Assembly: GCF_958450345.1 (NCBI RefSeq)
Contig: NC_088781.1
Span: 71,001,240 to 71,065,239 of the forward strand
DNA: 64,000 nt
Direction: 5' to 3'
DNA from: Calliphora vicina
Lineage: Eukaryota; Arthropoda; Insecta; Diptera; Calliphoridae
In this document: positions 10,510-22,251 of the stretch, in pieces
How positions within the stretch are numbered: the stretch's first letter is position 1
How the letters are laid out: each line of letters starts with the position of its first letter
The notes under the pieces: model-generated
The model's input: only the letters and a program-made list of their open reading frames with translations
Databases searched by the model: none
Told to the model about the DNA's origin: nothing
Translations under genes and position numbers: made by a program

Positions 10510-11268
10510 TAAAATGTGTAAATTAAATGTATAATACGTTAAAAGTTTTAGTATTGCAAGGCCTTTGGCATTTTTTGAACTGAACACTACTAAATACGTA
10601 CACATTTACTTGAATAAACTAAAAATTAAAGATAATTCTGTCTTCATATTTTATAAATAAATTTATTATTTTGGATTAACATAGTTTTTTTTGTTAATAT
10701 GTTCTTAAAAATACATATTCAAAAAACCTACCAAAATGCGACAAAAATCGGAACAAACCAACCAAACTACCAAAAGTCAAATTGTTAACTAAAAACTACC
10801 AATTTTGGTCCAATTGGACCAAAGCGGCAACGCTGGTTAGTATACAAAAGAAACAAAAAAATTGTTCACAATGCGCAAAGTAAATTAATAAAGTAGACTC
10901 AGTAGAACAGCTGACTATTTTTTTTACTTTGGTCTGAACTGTCATTTCACTTGTGGTTGTTGTGGCGAAAAATACAACAAGCCCAAAAGCAAAAACAACA
11001 ACAGGCAACTTTGACAGCTCAGACCAAAGTAAATTAATAAAGTAGACTCAGTAGAACAGCTGACTATTTTTTTTACTTTGGTCTGAACTGTCAATTACTT
11101 GTGGTTGTTGTGGCGAAAAATACAACATGCCCAAAAGCAAAAACAACAACAGGCAACTTTGACAGCTCAGACCTTAAACCAAAAACAAAATTGCTTGTGG
11201 TTTTTGTAAATGTTGTATTTGTTGTAGTACTGTCGCTACTTTATTAATTTACTTTGGCTCCGACCTTA

Positions 11269-11721
11269 CCCTAGGTCTCCACGTAGCAATTTTTATTGCT
11301 AAGCTCAAGCAATAACGTCGGCAGAGCAACAGCAGAGTGATTGCTGATTGCTTTAGGTGGAGAAAACGTTCGTCACAAATACAAAATTTTCAAAGCGAGA
11401 AGTTCTATGAAAAACTGTGGTTTATTTTACGTTAAATGATTTTTTTCACTAATTTCTTTGTTTTTTTGTTTGTTTTGGTTCTTAAATAACATAAATATGT
11501 ATGAATTAATCGCATCGAATCATAGAAAGAAGAAATTTTACATTAATGACTACTGAACTGACAGCTTATTGCTTAGCAATAATTGCTCAGACAATCAGCA
11601 GAGCAATCATTGCGCAATGGATTGCTACATATGGCAATTTGCGGTCTACACTCGCAAATTTCATTGACGCAATCAAATTTGACAATTGCAGCAATAAATA
11701 TTGCTACGTGGAGACCTAGGG
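11269..11721. mobile_element. TTA-flanked MITE, copy 1 (TIR CCCTAGGTCTCCACGTAGCA)
   Basis: This 453-bp element has inverted ends CCCTAGGTCTCCACGTAGCA and TTA duplicated at 11266-11268 and 11722-11724. A TTA duplication fits PIF/Harbinger; the CCCTAG tip resembles piggyBac, but the left flank is TTAC rather than TTAA. The superfamily is therefore left open. There is no real ORF. Confidence 0.8.
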
Positions 11722-11816
11722 TTAAACCAAAAACAAAACTTCTTGTGGTTTTTGTAAATGTTGTATTTGTTGTAGTACTGTCGCTACTTTATTAATTTAC
11801 TTTGGCTCCGACCTTA

Positions 11817-12265
11817 CCCTAGGTCTCCACGTAGCAATTTTTATTGCTAAGCTCAAGCAATAACGTCGGCAGAGCAACAGCAGAGTGATTGCTGATTGCT
11901 TTAGGTGGAGAAAACGTTCGTCACAAATACAAAATTTTCAAAGCGAGAAGTTCTATGAAAAACTGTGGTTTATTTTACGTTAAATGATTTTTTTCACTAA
12001 TTTCTTTGTTTTTTTGTTTGTTTTGGTTCTTAAATAACATAAATATGTATGAATTAATCGCATCGAATCATAGAAAGAAGAAATTTTACATTAATGACTA
12101 CTGAACTGACAGCTTATTGCTTAGCAATAATTGCTCAATCAGCAGAGCAATCATTGCGCAATGGATTGCTACATATGGCAATTTGCGGTCTACACTCGCA
12201 AATTTCATTGACGCAATCAAATTTGACAATTGCAGCAATAAATATTGCTACGTGGAGACCTAGGG
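11817..12265. mobile_element. TTA-flanked MITE, copy 2
   Basis: This copy is nearly identical to copy 1 and differs mainly by 4 bases missing near 12136. TTA flanks it at 11814-11816 and 12266-12268. Because the host sequence between the copies is duplicated too, copy 2 arose by segmental duplication (period about 545-550 bp), not by an independent insertion. Confidence 0.8.
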
Positions 12266-12356
12266 TTAAACCAAAAACAAAACTGCTTGTGGTTTTTGTA
12301 AATGTTGTATTTGTTGTAGTACTGTCGCTACTTTATTAATTTACTTTGACAATGCG

Positions 12357-12892
12357 TTTACTGTTTTCTATATACAATGTGTATTATACACACATACCTA
12401 CATACATAATATTTAAGAGAAATATTTTGAGATATCCATTCACATCAGTTTTGTTTCAACTAAAGTATAATATTTTTAGTTGTCAGGCACAACTTGTGCA
12501 TGTGTTTATGTTATAACAGTTTACTTTAATGATCTTATATTTTGTGTTATATTTATTAAATTGTGTAGGTACCTAAATAATATTTAGTAAATATAAAAAA
12601 AACTTCAAAATGAATTGAGTAGGTTTCAATTTTTATTAAAACATAAGAAATTTTGTACATACATACATATGTATGTATATTCATTCATTTACAGAAATAA
12701 AAAGATTTGCTATTATATTATTTTCAATATTAAAATTTAAGAGTTCATAATTAAGTTTTGTTATTAGTATATTAGAAAGTGACTTTTTGGATAGTTTTGA
12801 TCTTAATTTTGTTAATATTGTAGTTAACCATTTCATGTACTGCAAGCAAGTGGTCCTTAAATAAAAAATATGGAACATTTGAAATACAAACA
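12357..12892. other. AT-rich intergenic DNA, nothing recognised
   Basis: No gene or bounded repeat is seen here, only a short TACATACATATGTATG microsatellite at about 12655-12680. Confidence 0.5.
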
Positions 12893-13265
12893 AGAGAGCT
12901 ATATTCGGCTGTGCCGAATCTTATATACCCTTCACCAAATTATACTTAAAAATATTTTTTCTTTAAATATTTTTATTTAAAACAAAATATTTTTTCTTTT
13001 TAAAATTGTTTTTAAATTTTTTTTTTCAATATTGGTTTTTAATAAAGTTCTTTCCAATTTTTTTTTTTAATTTTTAAAAAAAAAATTTTTTTAAAAAACA
13101 ATTTATGACAAAAAGAATTTTTTTTGGTGAAAAAAAATTAAAGTAAAAAAATATTTTTCCCTATTTTGACCCATTGTAGGTCCAACTTACTATAGCCTTA
13201 TATACATCGTTGCAATGGACTTTGAAATATCTATCATTAGATATCCATATTGTCTATAGTAATGA
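12893..13265 (-). mobile_element. DINE-1-like fragment, 3' end with hairpin
   Basis: The 3' tail is read on the minus strand: the GAATCTTATATACCCTTCACC complement with an ATTCGGC/GCCGAAT-type hairpin. It is followed by a diverged A/T-rich body and a segment with TAGATATCCATATTGTC. The 5' head is not found. Confidence 0.6.
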
Positions 13266-13340
13266 CTTAGTAATCTGCACTGACCTCAATAAATCATACC
13301 ACAACAATGCAAAACAAAATTAAACGCATTATTATTTTCT

Positions 13341-13688
13341 TCATGTATGCAGCTTAAAAGTTTTTACAATGGGCACGTTAAGATCTTTGTGTATATTCGC
13401 GTTTTTGATATACCAGGGGGCAACTGTGATCATTCTTAGAAACTTGTTTTGGCGTCTTTGGATCTTTTCTACATTTGACGCTGAGGCCGTGCCCCATAAC
13501 TGTATGCCATAACATATCGGTTTTATGATCATGTTATAAAGTAGAAGTTTACAATCTAAACTAAGCGTGGAGTTTCTGCCAATAAGCCAATTAATTTGAA
13601 TTGATTTCAATTTCATTTGAGTCAACTTTGCATCTATATGACTTTTCCATGTAAGGCGACGATCGAGATGTATTCCGAGGTATTTCAC
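13341..13688 (-). pseudogene. LINE A ORF2, RT thumb/C-terminal piece
   Basis: The frame reads KYLGIHLDRRLTWKSHI..., the post-catalytic segment of Jockey-clade reverse transcriptase, through YGIQLWGTAS and the IQRRQNKFLRMITVAPW block. It then ends. It abuts the palm piece at 13685, so the YADD-containing stretch between them is deleted. Confidence 0.88.
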
Positions 13689-13905
13689 TCCTTAACCTTA
13701 AATGTTCGACCAGTTAAATAGCTTTCCAACAGCTTATGTGTGTTTGCCGGTAAATTTTGACTCAATTTGTATATTAATCCAGCATGCCATACCTTATCAA
13801 ACGCTTGAGAGATGTCGATGAAGAGTGCGCAACAGTATATCTTTTCTTCAAACGCTTTTCTCACCATATTTACAAGTCTATGGGTTTGTTCGATAGTAAT
13901 GTGTT
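13685..13905 (-). pseudogene. LINE A ORF2, RT palm piece
   Basis: Motif A is present as FIDISQAFDKVWH. Upstream, about 13870-13905, the frame continues as RRKHITIEQTHRLVN, the usual fingers-to-palm segment. About 20-30 residues are missing between this and the MNKL at 13911. There is no motif C (YADD), so the enzyme is dead. Confidence 0.85.
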
Positions 13906-13910
13906 TTCTT

Positions 13911-14972
13911 CTACAACTTGTTCATAAGTATCTTCTCAAATAGCATTGATATATTAGACAATAGGCTGATGGGTCTGTATGATTCTACTTTTGTGTGATC
14001 TTTTCCCGGCTTGGGCATCATGGTAACCAGTGAAACCTTCCATTCTGGAGGATAATATTCAAGTCGTAATATAGCATTAAAAATAAAAATAATTATTTTT
14101 ATTGCTATCCGGGGTAGCTCCATAAGCATCTTGTTGCTGATCTTGTCCATACCAGGCGCTTTCATGGGATTTAAATCAACAATAGCATTTTCGATCTCTC
14201 GAATCTCAAAACGTAGGGGTACGGCTGCTCCAAAATGGGGTGCAACAGGTGGCAACTCAATTGCTTCGTTTGATGTGTTCGGTGTAAATACTTTTTTTAA
14301 ATGATTAACAAACAGATTCCCTTTTTCAGTATCATTTCTTGCCCAACCGCCACTTGAATTTCGCAAGGGGGACTTACATATAACGGGTCTTTTAAGACTT
14401 TTTGTTGCTCGCCGTAATGAGTAATCCGATTGCGGGGTTGCGTCCAGGCTTTCTAAATATTTATTCAATGATTCCATTTTTCGAAATTCCAAGAGCTTTT
14501 TAAGTCTTTTTATACAATCTTTAAGCTTCGATTTTAGTTGGGGGGATCTGTGCAATTGCCATTCTCTTCGAAATCTTCTTTTTTCATTTAAGAGCCGTTC
14601 GACATCTGCAGAATTAATTCTATTATATCTGAATTGTCGGGGGGTTTGGGTAGCATGTTGAGCAGCCAGTTTGAGATTTTTATCGAAATTGATAAGAGAG
14701 TGATCGATGTTTTCTGGTGTTCTTAGCGGTATGTTTTCCGAGCAATTTGTGCTGAGGTATTTTTTATATTTGAGCCAATTTATTCTTGTGCCTGCCATCG
14801 CTAAATTACCAGTCGGGGATACAATTTCTAGGGGGCTCAATAAAGTAATAATAGTGGGTGAGTGATCTGAAGATAGTTCCAGCGAGGATTCAATTTGAAT
14901 CATTTCTCTAGGGATATTTTTCATCACGCTAAAATCAATAACATCCGGTATTTTTCGTGGGTCAGTAGGCAC
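13911..14972 (-). pseudogene. LINE A ORF2, endonuclease end, linker and RT fingers
   Basis: This 353-codon frame contains the end of the APE-like endonuclease (SSDHSPTI), the long linker, and the RT start with KAPGMDKISNKML and SYRPISLLSNISMLFEK. It is out of frame with the endonuclease start (14924-15478), overlapping it by about 50 bp, so one frameshift lies in the overlap. Confidence 0.88.
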
Positions 14973-15478
14973 ACATGCACGTGCAAACCCATTTTAGAAA
15001 TTGAGTCGAACAAAACACGACCTTTAGGGGTAATCAGTCGTGATCCCCAGAATGTGTGCTTAGCATTATAATCGCCAGCAGCCAGGAAACGGGGGCCTAG
15101 TGATTTAAAAAATCTATTATATTGACTTTCTGTAATTGAGAATCTTGGGGGTGAGTATATCGATGAAATCACTAAGTTTCGATGAAAATCTTCAAGACAG
15201 ATTGTAGTAGCTTGAAGATAATCTTCGCAAAAATCACACATTAAGTAGTGTTTTATTCGAGCTTTTATTAAAATTGCCGAGCCTCCGCATGCTCTACCTC
15301 TGGGATCTTTGGTGTCATATATTACATATCCATTTATTCGAAAGGAACTTCTGGACGTCAAATGAGTTTCAGAAACCAGCATTACATCAATTTGTTGGTT
15401 TCTTAAAAAATATTCGAGTTCGTTTTTGTGTTGGCGTATGCTGTTTGCATTCCAAAAACATATTCTTAGGCAGTTCAT
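14924..15478 (-). pseudogene. LINE A ORF2 start, APE-like endonuclease domain
   Basis: The frame begins MNCLRICFWNANSIRQHKNE with the catalytic asparagine (WNAN), then VSETHL with the catalytic glutamate, and AAGDYNAKHTFWGS (the GDFNAKH family motif). It nicks target DNA to prime reverse transcription in active relatives. A frameshift follows near 14970. Confidence 0.9.
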
Positions 15479-15559
15479 GGTCTGTTAAGCACAGCCTGCA
15501 ATAACATTGATTGCATCTTAAGCATTTCTTGCATCATGTTACTCATTGAGTTTGTAAAG

Positions 15560-15871
15560 TTATTTACCGATTGCACAAGAGTTTCTATTGTAGATTCTAG
15601 TCGGGTAAAATTGAAAATTAATGTTATTTAATGGCTGAGCGGGGAAAATCTTTGGTTTCTGGCTTTGTGATTTTTTAACAATTGAGTAGACAGGACAACC
15701 CCTGTAGTTTGCTGTGTGGTTACCTCCGCAATTGCTGCATTTTTTTATTTTAGGATCATCTTTAGATTTGTTACATTGGGATGTGTTATGCAACTCCCCG
15801 CAAATGACACATACTGGTGGCAATTTGTAATATGACTTGGCGTGTCCATATTCTTGGCAATTCATACATTG
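15560..15871 (-). pseudogene. LINE A ORF1 (gag), zinc-knuckle C-terminal part
   Basis: Three CCHC knuckles are seen, CMNCQEYGHAKSYY (third ligand altered), CVICGELHNTSQC and CSNCGGNHTANYRGC. This is the nucleic-acid-binding part of a Jockey-type gag. Reading upstream it runs into the Transib-like insertion at 15872; the remaining N-terminal part is at 17431-18303. Confidence 0.88.
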
Positions 15872-17430
15872 CACGATGGGGCCAATGATAGGTTTTGAGG
15901 CAAAAAGTCCTTTTTTCAAGTCAACCATTTAAAAAAAATAATAACGGAATTTTATATTTAACACTTTGAAACACTCAAATATTAAAAAATTAAAGTCAGG
16001 TGGCAACTCATGGCGACATGCCGAGCTGCCAAAGTTGCCAAGTTTTGCTTTGCTACATTTTCCGACATTCAATCATAATGAAACAACAAAGGAATTTTAG
16101 TCGTCAAACAAAAACTTTTAAGATTATAAAAATTTTGTAAAATGGAAAACACTTGTAAAGGTGTGTAAATTAAAATGTTATTAAAAATTTCCAAAAAAAA
16201 GTTAGATGTAGTAAATAATTTTTTGTGTCAACTTGTGTTGTCTTTTTTGTGAAGTTTTTGCTCTCGTCCATATATTCTTTGGAATAGAACTTTGTTTATC
16301 CGAGCGTATCCGTGAAAAAATATATGTGTAGGGAAAGGTAATAATGTGTACTTTAATTTTTTGGAAAAACCATCTGCCGCCATTTGCCGCTGTTTATAAA
16401 AATTTATTTCCAGATAGCGTATAACTTAAAAATTTGGATATTTATACCTAAAGCTCCATAGTGGGGAGGGTATATTGGGTTAGTGCTGATGTTTATAACG
16501 CGCAAAAATATTGTTCCAACACCCACCTTATGGTGTACCAATCTGTTCACTTTCTGAGTCGATTAAGCGATGTCCGTCCGTCCGTCTGTTCTTCTGTCAA
16601 TGTAAACCTTTTAATCAAACTACAGGTTCCAATTTTAAAGAAAATTCGACAAAATTTGGTACAAGCTTTTCTCTTGTCCCAGGGACAAAGCCTGTTGAAT
16701 TTGGTTAGAATCGGTCCATTATTTCTCCTAGCCCCCATATGATTGCCCTATCTGAAAATAGTTAAGCTCTCATAAAAATCTTATTTATATAGATATCCAA
16801 ACCAAATTCAGCACAAATAAGTTTTATATAAGCCGAAATCGCACCACCAAATTTTGTGTCGATCGGTCTTTAATTAGACATAGCTCCCATATAAGGCCTA
16901 CTTCCAAAAATCACTTTTATAACGATCCACGATGGGGCCAATGACAGGTTTTTGAGGCAAAAAGTACTTTTTTAAAGTCAACCATTTAAAAAAAAAATAA
17001 AATAAGTAATTTTCTTAAATGTATTAATATGAATTATTTTGTTTATTTAAAGTAAGTTTCTAAATAAATGTATCTTGAACAGACTGATGAAATTATCGCT
17101 TAATTTCAAGATCCGCCTATAGACATGCATATATTTCCTGACACTAGAGGTGGGTGTGGCAGTAGGCAGATTGACTTGAAATGATTACTAAAGTCTTAGG
17201 TGAGCATTTAAGTGACCTATTTGAAACTCAGAAACTTTTTATTTCCCGGTGATCATCAACCGCAGTAGTACTTTAATCCACCTACTGGAAATGGGCGTGG
17301 CACTGCCCGATTGACTTAATTTTTTTACTGAAGACTTAAAAGCTCATTATTATCATCTGTTCGAAGTTTGAAAGGTCTAGCTGTTTCCTGAGATTTATTG
17401 CCTCAAAAACTGGTCATTGGCCCCATCGTG
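15872..17430. mobile_element. Transib-like DNA transposon (composite) inserted in LINE A ORF1, TSD CATTG
   Basis: The inverted ends start CACGATGGGGCCAATGA and are flanked by CATTG at 15867-15871 and 17431-17435. Deleting the element and one CATTG rejoins the LINE gag in frame across the first zinc knuckle, which confirms the boundaries. CAC termini and a 5-bp duplication are Transib hallmarks, but no transposase is present, so the superfamily is inferred. A second left terminus at 16928 forms a complete inner pair with 17430. Confidence 0.8.
16445..16922 (+). mobile_element. DINE-like fragment, subfamily 2, inside the Transib-like element
   Basis: GGGGAGGGTATATTGGGTT, GAGTCGATTAAGCGATGTCC and (CCGTC)n are followed by GAATCGGTCCATTATT and CTCCCATATAAGGCC. 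This resembles DINE-1 heads but differs from copies A-C beyond the GTCT block. Related pieces are at about 8590-8800 and 46926-47310. Confidence 0.6.
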
Positions 17431-18303
17431 CATTGGACGGGGCCAAATCGTTTATGTGGTTCTTCTACCGTAATTTTACGATGCAATAAGTACTTCAGGT
17501 TATATATGGGATGTGTTTCATTTTTTTTCAGGTTTATGTCACCGGGTTCAAGTTCAACACGGAAGAGTGGTTGGGGAATTTTTCAATTTCTAATATTTAT
17601 CACATTTTTTGTCTTATAGCCTTTATCTTCTAAGCTTTGCTTTATTTCGAGTGGTTCAACATTACAGTCAATACCCTTTATTACAACTTGTAGACCCTTG
17701 CTTCCTTTCAGCTGATAAGTGTAAAAACTTTTCTTTTGAGTTTCAAAATATGTTACAACCTTTCTATAATCGTTTTCACTATTGACCTGTATTTTAGTTT
17801 CATGAATCGTGCCTTTCTTGATTGGGATTACGTAAAAAGAGTTCTCTCCTATTAATGAGATCAGGCTCTGAACCAGTGGATTCGAATTATTTTCTCTCAA
17901 GTAAATTGGGGGGTGGTTTTGTAGAGTGGATTTTATTTACTGGTTCATTAGTTTCACATTCCAGAATAGAAAAACGATTTTCATTGTTTAGTCTATGAGG
18001 TTCACTATCCTTGTATAATTTGGCCAAGGGTGCCGCTTTCGAGGACTTGGGACTTCGTGCCCGTTTTAATACTGTAATATACCGGTCCATTCCAACCTGT
18101 ATTTGGGATTTATTATCATTATTTAATGGTTGACTAATCTTGGCTATAGCGCCGCTTAATGGGTTAATTTTATTTGTATTTAGTGTGGTGGATTTCGTAT
18201 CTGAAGCTGATATAGCTAGCATACTTTCAGGCATAGTTAAAATATTTTTATTTTCTGATTGAATTGAATTTTCTTTCGTTTGACAATCATTAGTTGTTGT
18301 CAA
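17431..18303 (-). pseudogene. LINE A ORF1 (gag), N-terminal part
   Basis: The start is at 18303 (MTTTNDCQTKENSIQ), a low-complexity polar N-terminus, then after a frame change near 17890 a PRE_C2HC-like region (SFYVIPIKKGTIHETKI to VNI), and the segment with VELEPGD just before the zinc knuckles. There are at least two frame breaks (about 17890 and 17585-17600). The reading runs up to the Transib-like element at 17430. Confidence 0.8.
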
Positions 18304-18759
18304 TGCGGGGGAACAAGGACGAGCACGGTTAAAAACAAGTCATCTATTCTTCTGTTTGTTTTGTTTATATTTTTCGTCTACATTAACTGTAACGTATGCA
18401 TTTCTGCCGTTTACACTTAACCTTCGCTCACTGTTTTCGTTGAAGAGACTCATTAAAGAGTATTTGTAATTACTTTCGTTAACACTCTTGATCTTTATTT
18501 AATAGTCAATACACAGAAAAGGTTAAAAAAAAATATAAAGAATTTTTTTTTACTATTTGTCTTTTAGTTGTTGTTTTTATTTTTTTATTTAATGATATTA
18601 TTAAAATAAAAGCGTCCTTTCGCGTATATAATAAACAGGTGATATTTATATTTATTTTCCGATAGATACATTAAAATAACGAATTAACTCGGAGTAAAAA
18701 TAAAACACGTCCGAACTGAAATAGAACTGAACTGTTTATGAACTGTTTACTCATTTACT

Positions 18760-18813
18760 TGGTGTAGGGTATTATATGGTCGGGCTTGACCGACCATACT
18801 TTCTTACTTGTTA
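18760..18813 (+). mobile_element. DINE-like 3' terminus
   Basis: GGTGTAGGGTATTATATGG is followed by the hairpin GGTCGGGC-TTGA-CCGACC and CTTTCTTACTTG, the same architecture as the DINE-1 tails at 6950, 22200 and 36670. The rest of the element is not found; LINE A abuts it. Confidence 0.65.
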
Positions 18814-18906
18814 TTTTAGTGTAAAGTAATCGTAATGTAAACGCAATTTTCGTTCTAAAGAAATATAAAACACCAAACTCAATAAAATAAATTGTAAAGT
18901 TATTAC

Positions 18907-19819
18907 CAGGGAAACCAAAATATGCAAATGCATATTTTTTCTGGTGAGTCTAATGAGCACATGGATAAGATATTTACACGTTTCAGAACTATTTAAGAAT
19001 TTTGGCATCGATTTGTTAGTGCATATTTTTGCATATTTTACCCTTAAATGCATTTTTTTGCATATATTTGTTTTAAGAGCATATTTATGTCATATTTTGC
19101 GTTTTTAGGGCATATTTTACTGTTTAATAGCATATTTTGAGTTTATCAAAAACAAATTTTGTCTTACTTATTTTTCGCTGTTGCGTTACAGGTTTTTACT
19201 TCCTTTGTTTAAAATTCAAAATTGAAAAATAGATTGCTTTTTTTAATTTAAAATAAGCACTTTTTTAATAATAGCGCCATCTAAATATCAAATTTTAGTT
19301 CTCATTCAAACTTAACCGTTCTAAGTGTTAAAGAAATATTGTCTTTTAAATTTGCTCCTATAACATCAATTGATGTCGAAAGAACATTTTCTATGTATAC
19401 AAATGTTTTCAGATCCAATAGACAACGATTTTTATTTGAAAATTGAAGTCAATATTTTGTAATTTATTGCAATAATAACCTTAATTGAAGAAGTGACTTT
19501 ATATTTATATAAAATATCATCAAAAAATACCTCTCGAGGCCTATTCATAGCTTATTGTTTTTATGTTGTATTTATTCTTTGTTATACTTGTATTAGTTTA
19601 TGTTATTTTTGTTTATTTTATGTTACTTTACTATTTACTATTTAGAAATGAATTGTATTGATTTTTTTTAATAAAAGTATATTTTTTGGTTAAAAATTAT
19701 GTAAAAGTTTGTTTTTTTAAGAGCATATTTTTTAAATTTTAAGAGCATATTTTAAAGTTTTTACTGCATATTTAAAGTGCTTAAAACGCTTTTTTTAGAG
19801 CATATTTCCGGTTTCCCTG
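18907..19819 (+). mobile_element. hAT element, TIR CAGGGAAACC, TSD GTTATTAC, with transposase remnant
   Basis: The inverted tips CAGGGAAACCAAAAT and CAGGGAAACCGGAAAT (inverted) are flanked by GTTATTAC at 18899-18906 and 19820-19827. Subterminal arrays of GCATATTTT occur on both sides (18920-19130 and 19720-19805). The centre carries a transposase C-terminal fragment. Confidence 0.92.
19348..19446 (+). pseudogene. hAT transposase C-terminal dimerisation remnant
   Basis: The frame reads FAPITSIDVERTFSMYTNVF then RSNRQRFLFEN and stop. The SIDVERTFS block is the conserved hAT dimerisation signature. Nothing upstream preserves the catalytic domain, so this is a deletion derivative. Confidence 0.85.
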
Positions 19820-19827
19820 GTTATTAC

Positions 19828-20257
19828 ATATTCCCTAGGCCACTTAAATAATAAAGGTAGGAACAAATTAACTTATTTTGAGAAATATTCTGGAACCGGT
19901 TAACCGTCTTTTTAATCTATTTTAAAAACCTACCACTTTCAAATATATAAATTTTTTATATTTTCAATAATTCGACAGACCAACATATAAAAACTTTTTC
20001 TAACCTTTGTAACTTCATTGAAATAAAAATAAATACATTTTAAATGAGAAATAAAATGTGAAGTCTCTTCTTATTCAAAATTGCATTAAAACTTTTCTTG
20101 TGTCTAAAATTTTATGGATTTTATTAAGTTTTTTCCTTCTCCAGTAAAGTAACAAAAAATGTGTATGTAATTTTATTAATTAATTTAATTTTTTATAATG
20201 AAAAATTATGAAATTTATAAATGTAATGAAATCAAATTTAATGTTAATCAAATATAT
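19828..20257. other. AT-rich intergenic DNA, nothing recognised
   Basis: No ORF, repeat boundary or RNA gene was found. Confidence 0.5.
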
Positions 20258-20993
20258 ATGGGGGATTCACGTCAAGTGAACCAACTTTTAAAATCGATAC
20301 ACCAAGGTTAGACCTATTGGATAGTAATTCAGACACAATTTTTCAACAAGATCGGTCCAGAACTCTCTGTGTTGGAGGGGGCCAAAATTTGACATTTTGG
20401 CCAAACATATGATTTTTCTCATCCATGTAACTTATTATTATTTTTCTTAGCAAAATGTGTTCCAAATAGATTAGATAGCTATTTCTTCAATCTTTCGAAA
20501 AAAAAATATTTAAAAAAAAAATAAAAAGTTTGGGTCTAGTCCTTTAAGATCTATTTGGTCGCTTAGTGGGATGCGAGTGGGATATATAGCAAAATAAATG
20601 ATTTGTAACTCAAGATATACAATTTTTAATTTTTTTTCGGCAAAATCGAACTTTTTTTCAAAAGGGGCCCGGTTTTTTCAATTTTTTTTTGCTCAAAAGA
20701 AAGCATCCCACTACGGGATGCGAGTGGAATATCTATCAAAATAAATATTTTGTAAGTCAAGAAATACCATTTATTTTGATACTATCCCACTCGCTATCTT
20801 TTCATCAGAAATTATAAATATTGAAAAAGTTGACCTTTGACCTTCATGATTTTAAGGTTATCGTTTTCCGATTTTAGTAAAACTTTCAGACCATATTTAA
20901 AATTACAAGGACTATAATATTATGAATACACAGAAAAAAGAAATTCATAATTGGAATGAATTTTGTAATAAATATTATTAATCGAACTTGATT

Positions 20994-22251
<1,258 letters not shown>

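Larger units (their letters stand above)
8384..10835. mobile_element. hAT element, TIR CAGCGTTGCCRCT, TSD GTTAGTAT, carrying a Tc1 insertion
   Basis: The inverted termini (right end read inverted: CAGCGTTGCCGCTTTGG) have an exact 8-bp duplication GTTAGTAT (8376-8383, 10836-10843). Subterminal zones (8410-8465 and 10725-10800) carry repeated CTACCAAA motifs, typical of hAT transposase-binding arrays. No hAT transposase is left. The interior holds a DINE-like fragment (about 8590-8800, with CCCCATATAAGGCC) and the Tc1 element at 8871-10509. Confidence 0.88.
10876..12348. mobile_element. Composite hAT-type MITE with internal duplications, TSD ACAATGCG
   Basis: The outer TIRs CAAAGTAAATTAATAAAGTA are flanked by ACAATGCG (10868-10875, 12349-12356). 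Inside, the left half is tandemly duplicated (10876-11024 and from 11025, period 149 bp). The right half appears three times (ending 11254, about 11804, and 12348), separated by two copies of a TTA-flanked MITE (11269-11721, 11817-12265). The whole behaves as one element because only the outermost ends have the 8-bp duplication. Confidence 0.88.
13300..18745 (-). mobile_element. LINE A: Jockey-clade non-LTR retrotransposon, full structure but broken
   Basis: In minus-strand order it has a 5' UTR (about 18745-18304), ORF1 (gag, 18303-15560, split by an insertion) and ORF2 with endonuclease (15478-14924), linker and reverse transcriptase (14972-13341). There is no RNase H after the RT. Near the 5' end (18690-18745) is the CAGTT-rich start with a GGACGTG downstream element, resembling the Inr+DPE internal promoters of Jockey/Doc/F. 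The 3' end is placed near 13300 but no clear poly(A) tail was found. Confidence 0.85.

Noticed and set aside
11583..12339. Pair of similar ORFs (…QSAEQSLRNGLLHMAIC…)
   Set aside because: They are duplicate copies of a non-coding MITE and its flanking MITE end; the frame crosses TIR sequence.
15274..15504. Plus-strand ORF over the LINE A endonuclease
   Set aside because: It is the antisense shadow of the endonuclease domain.
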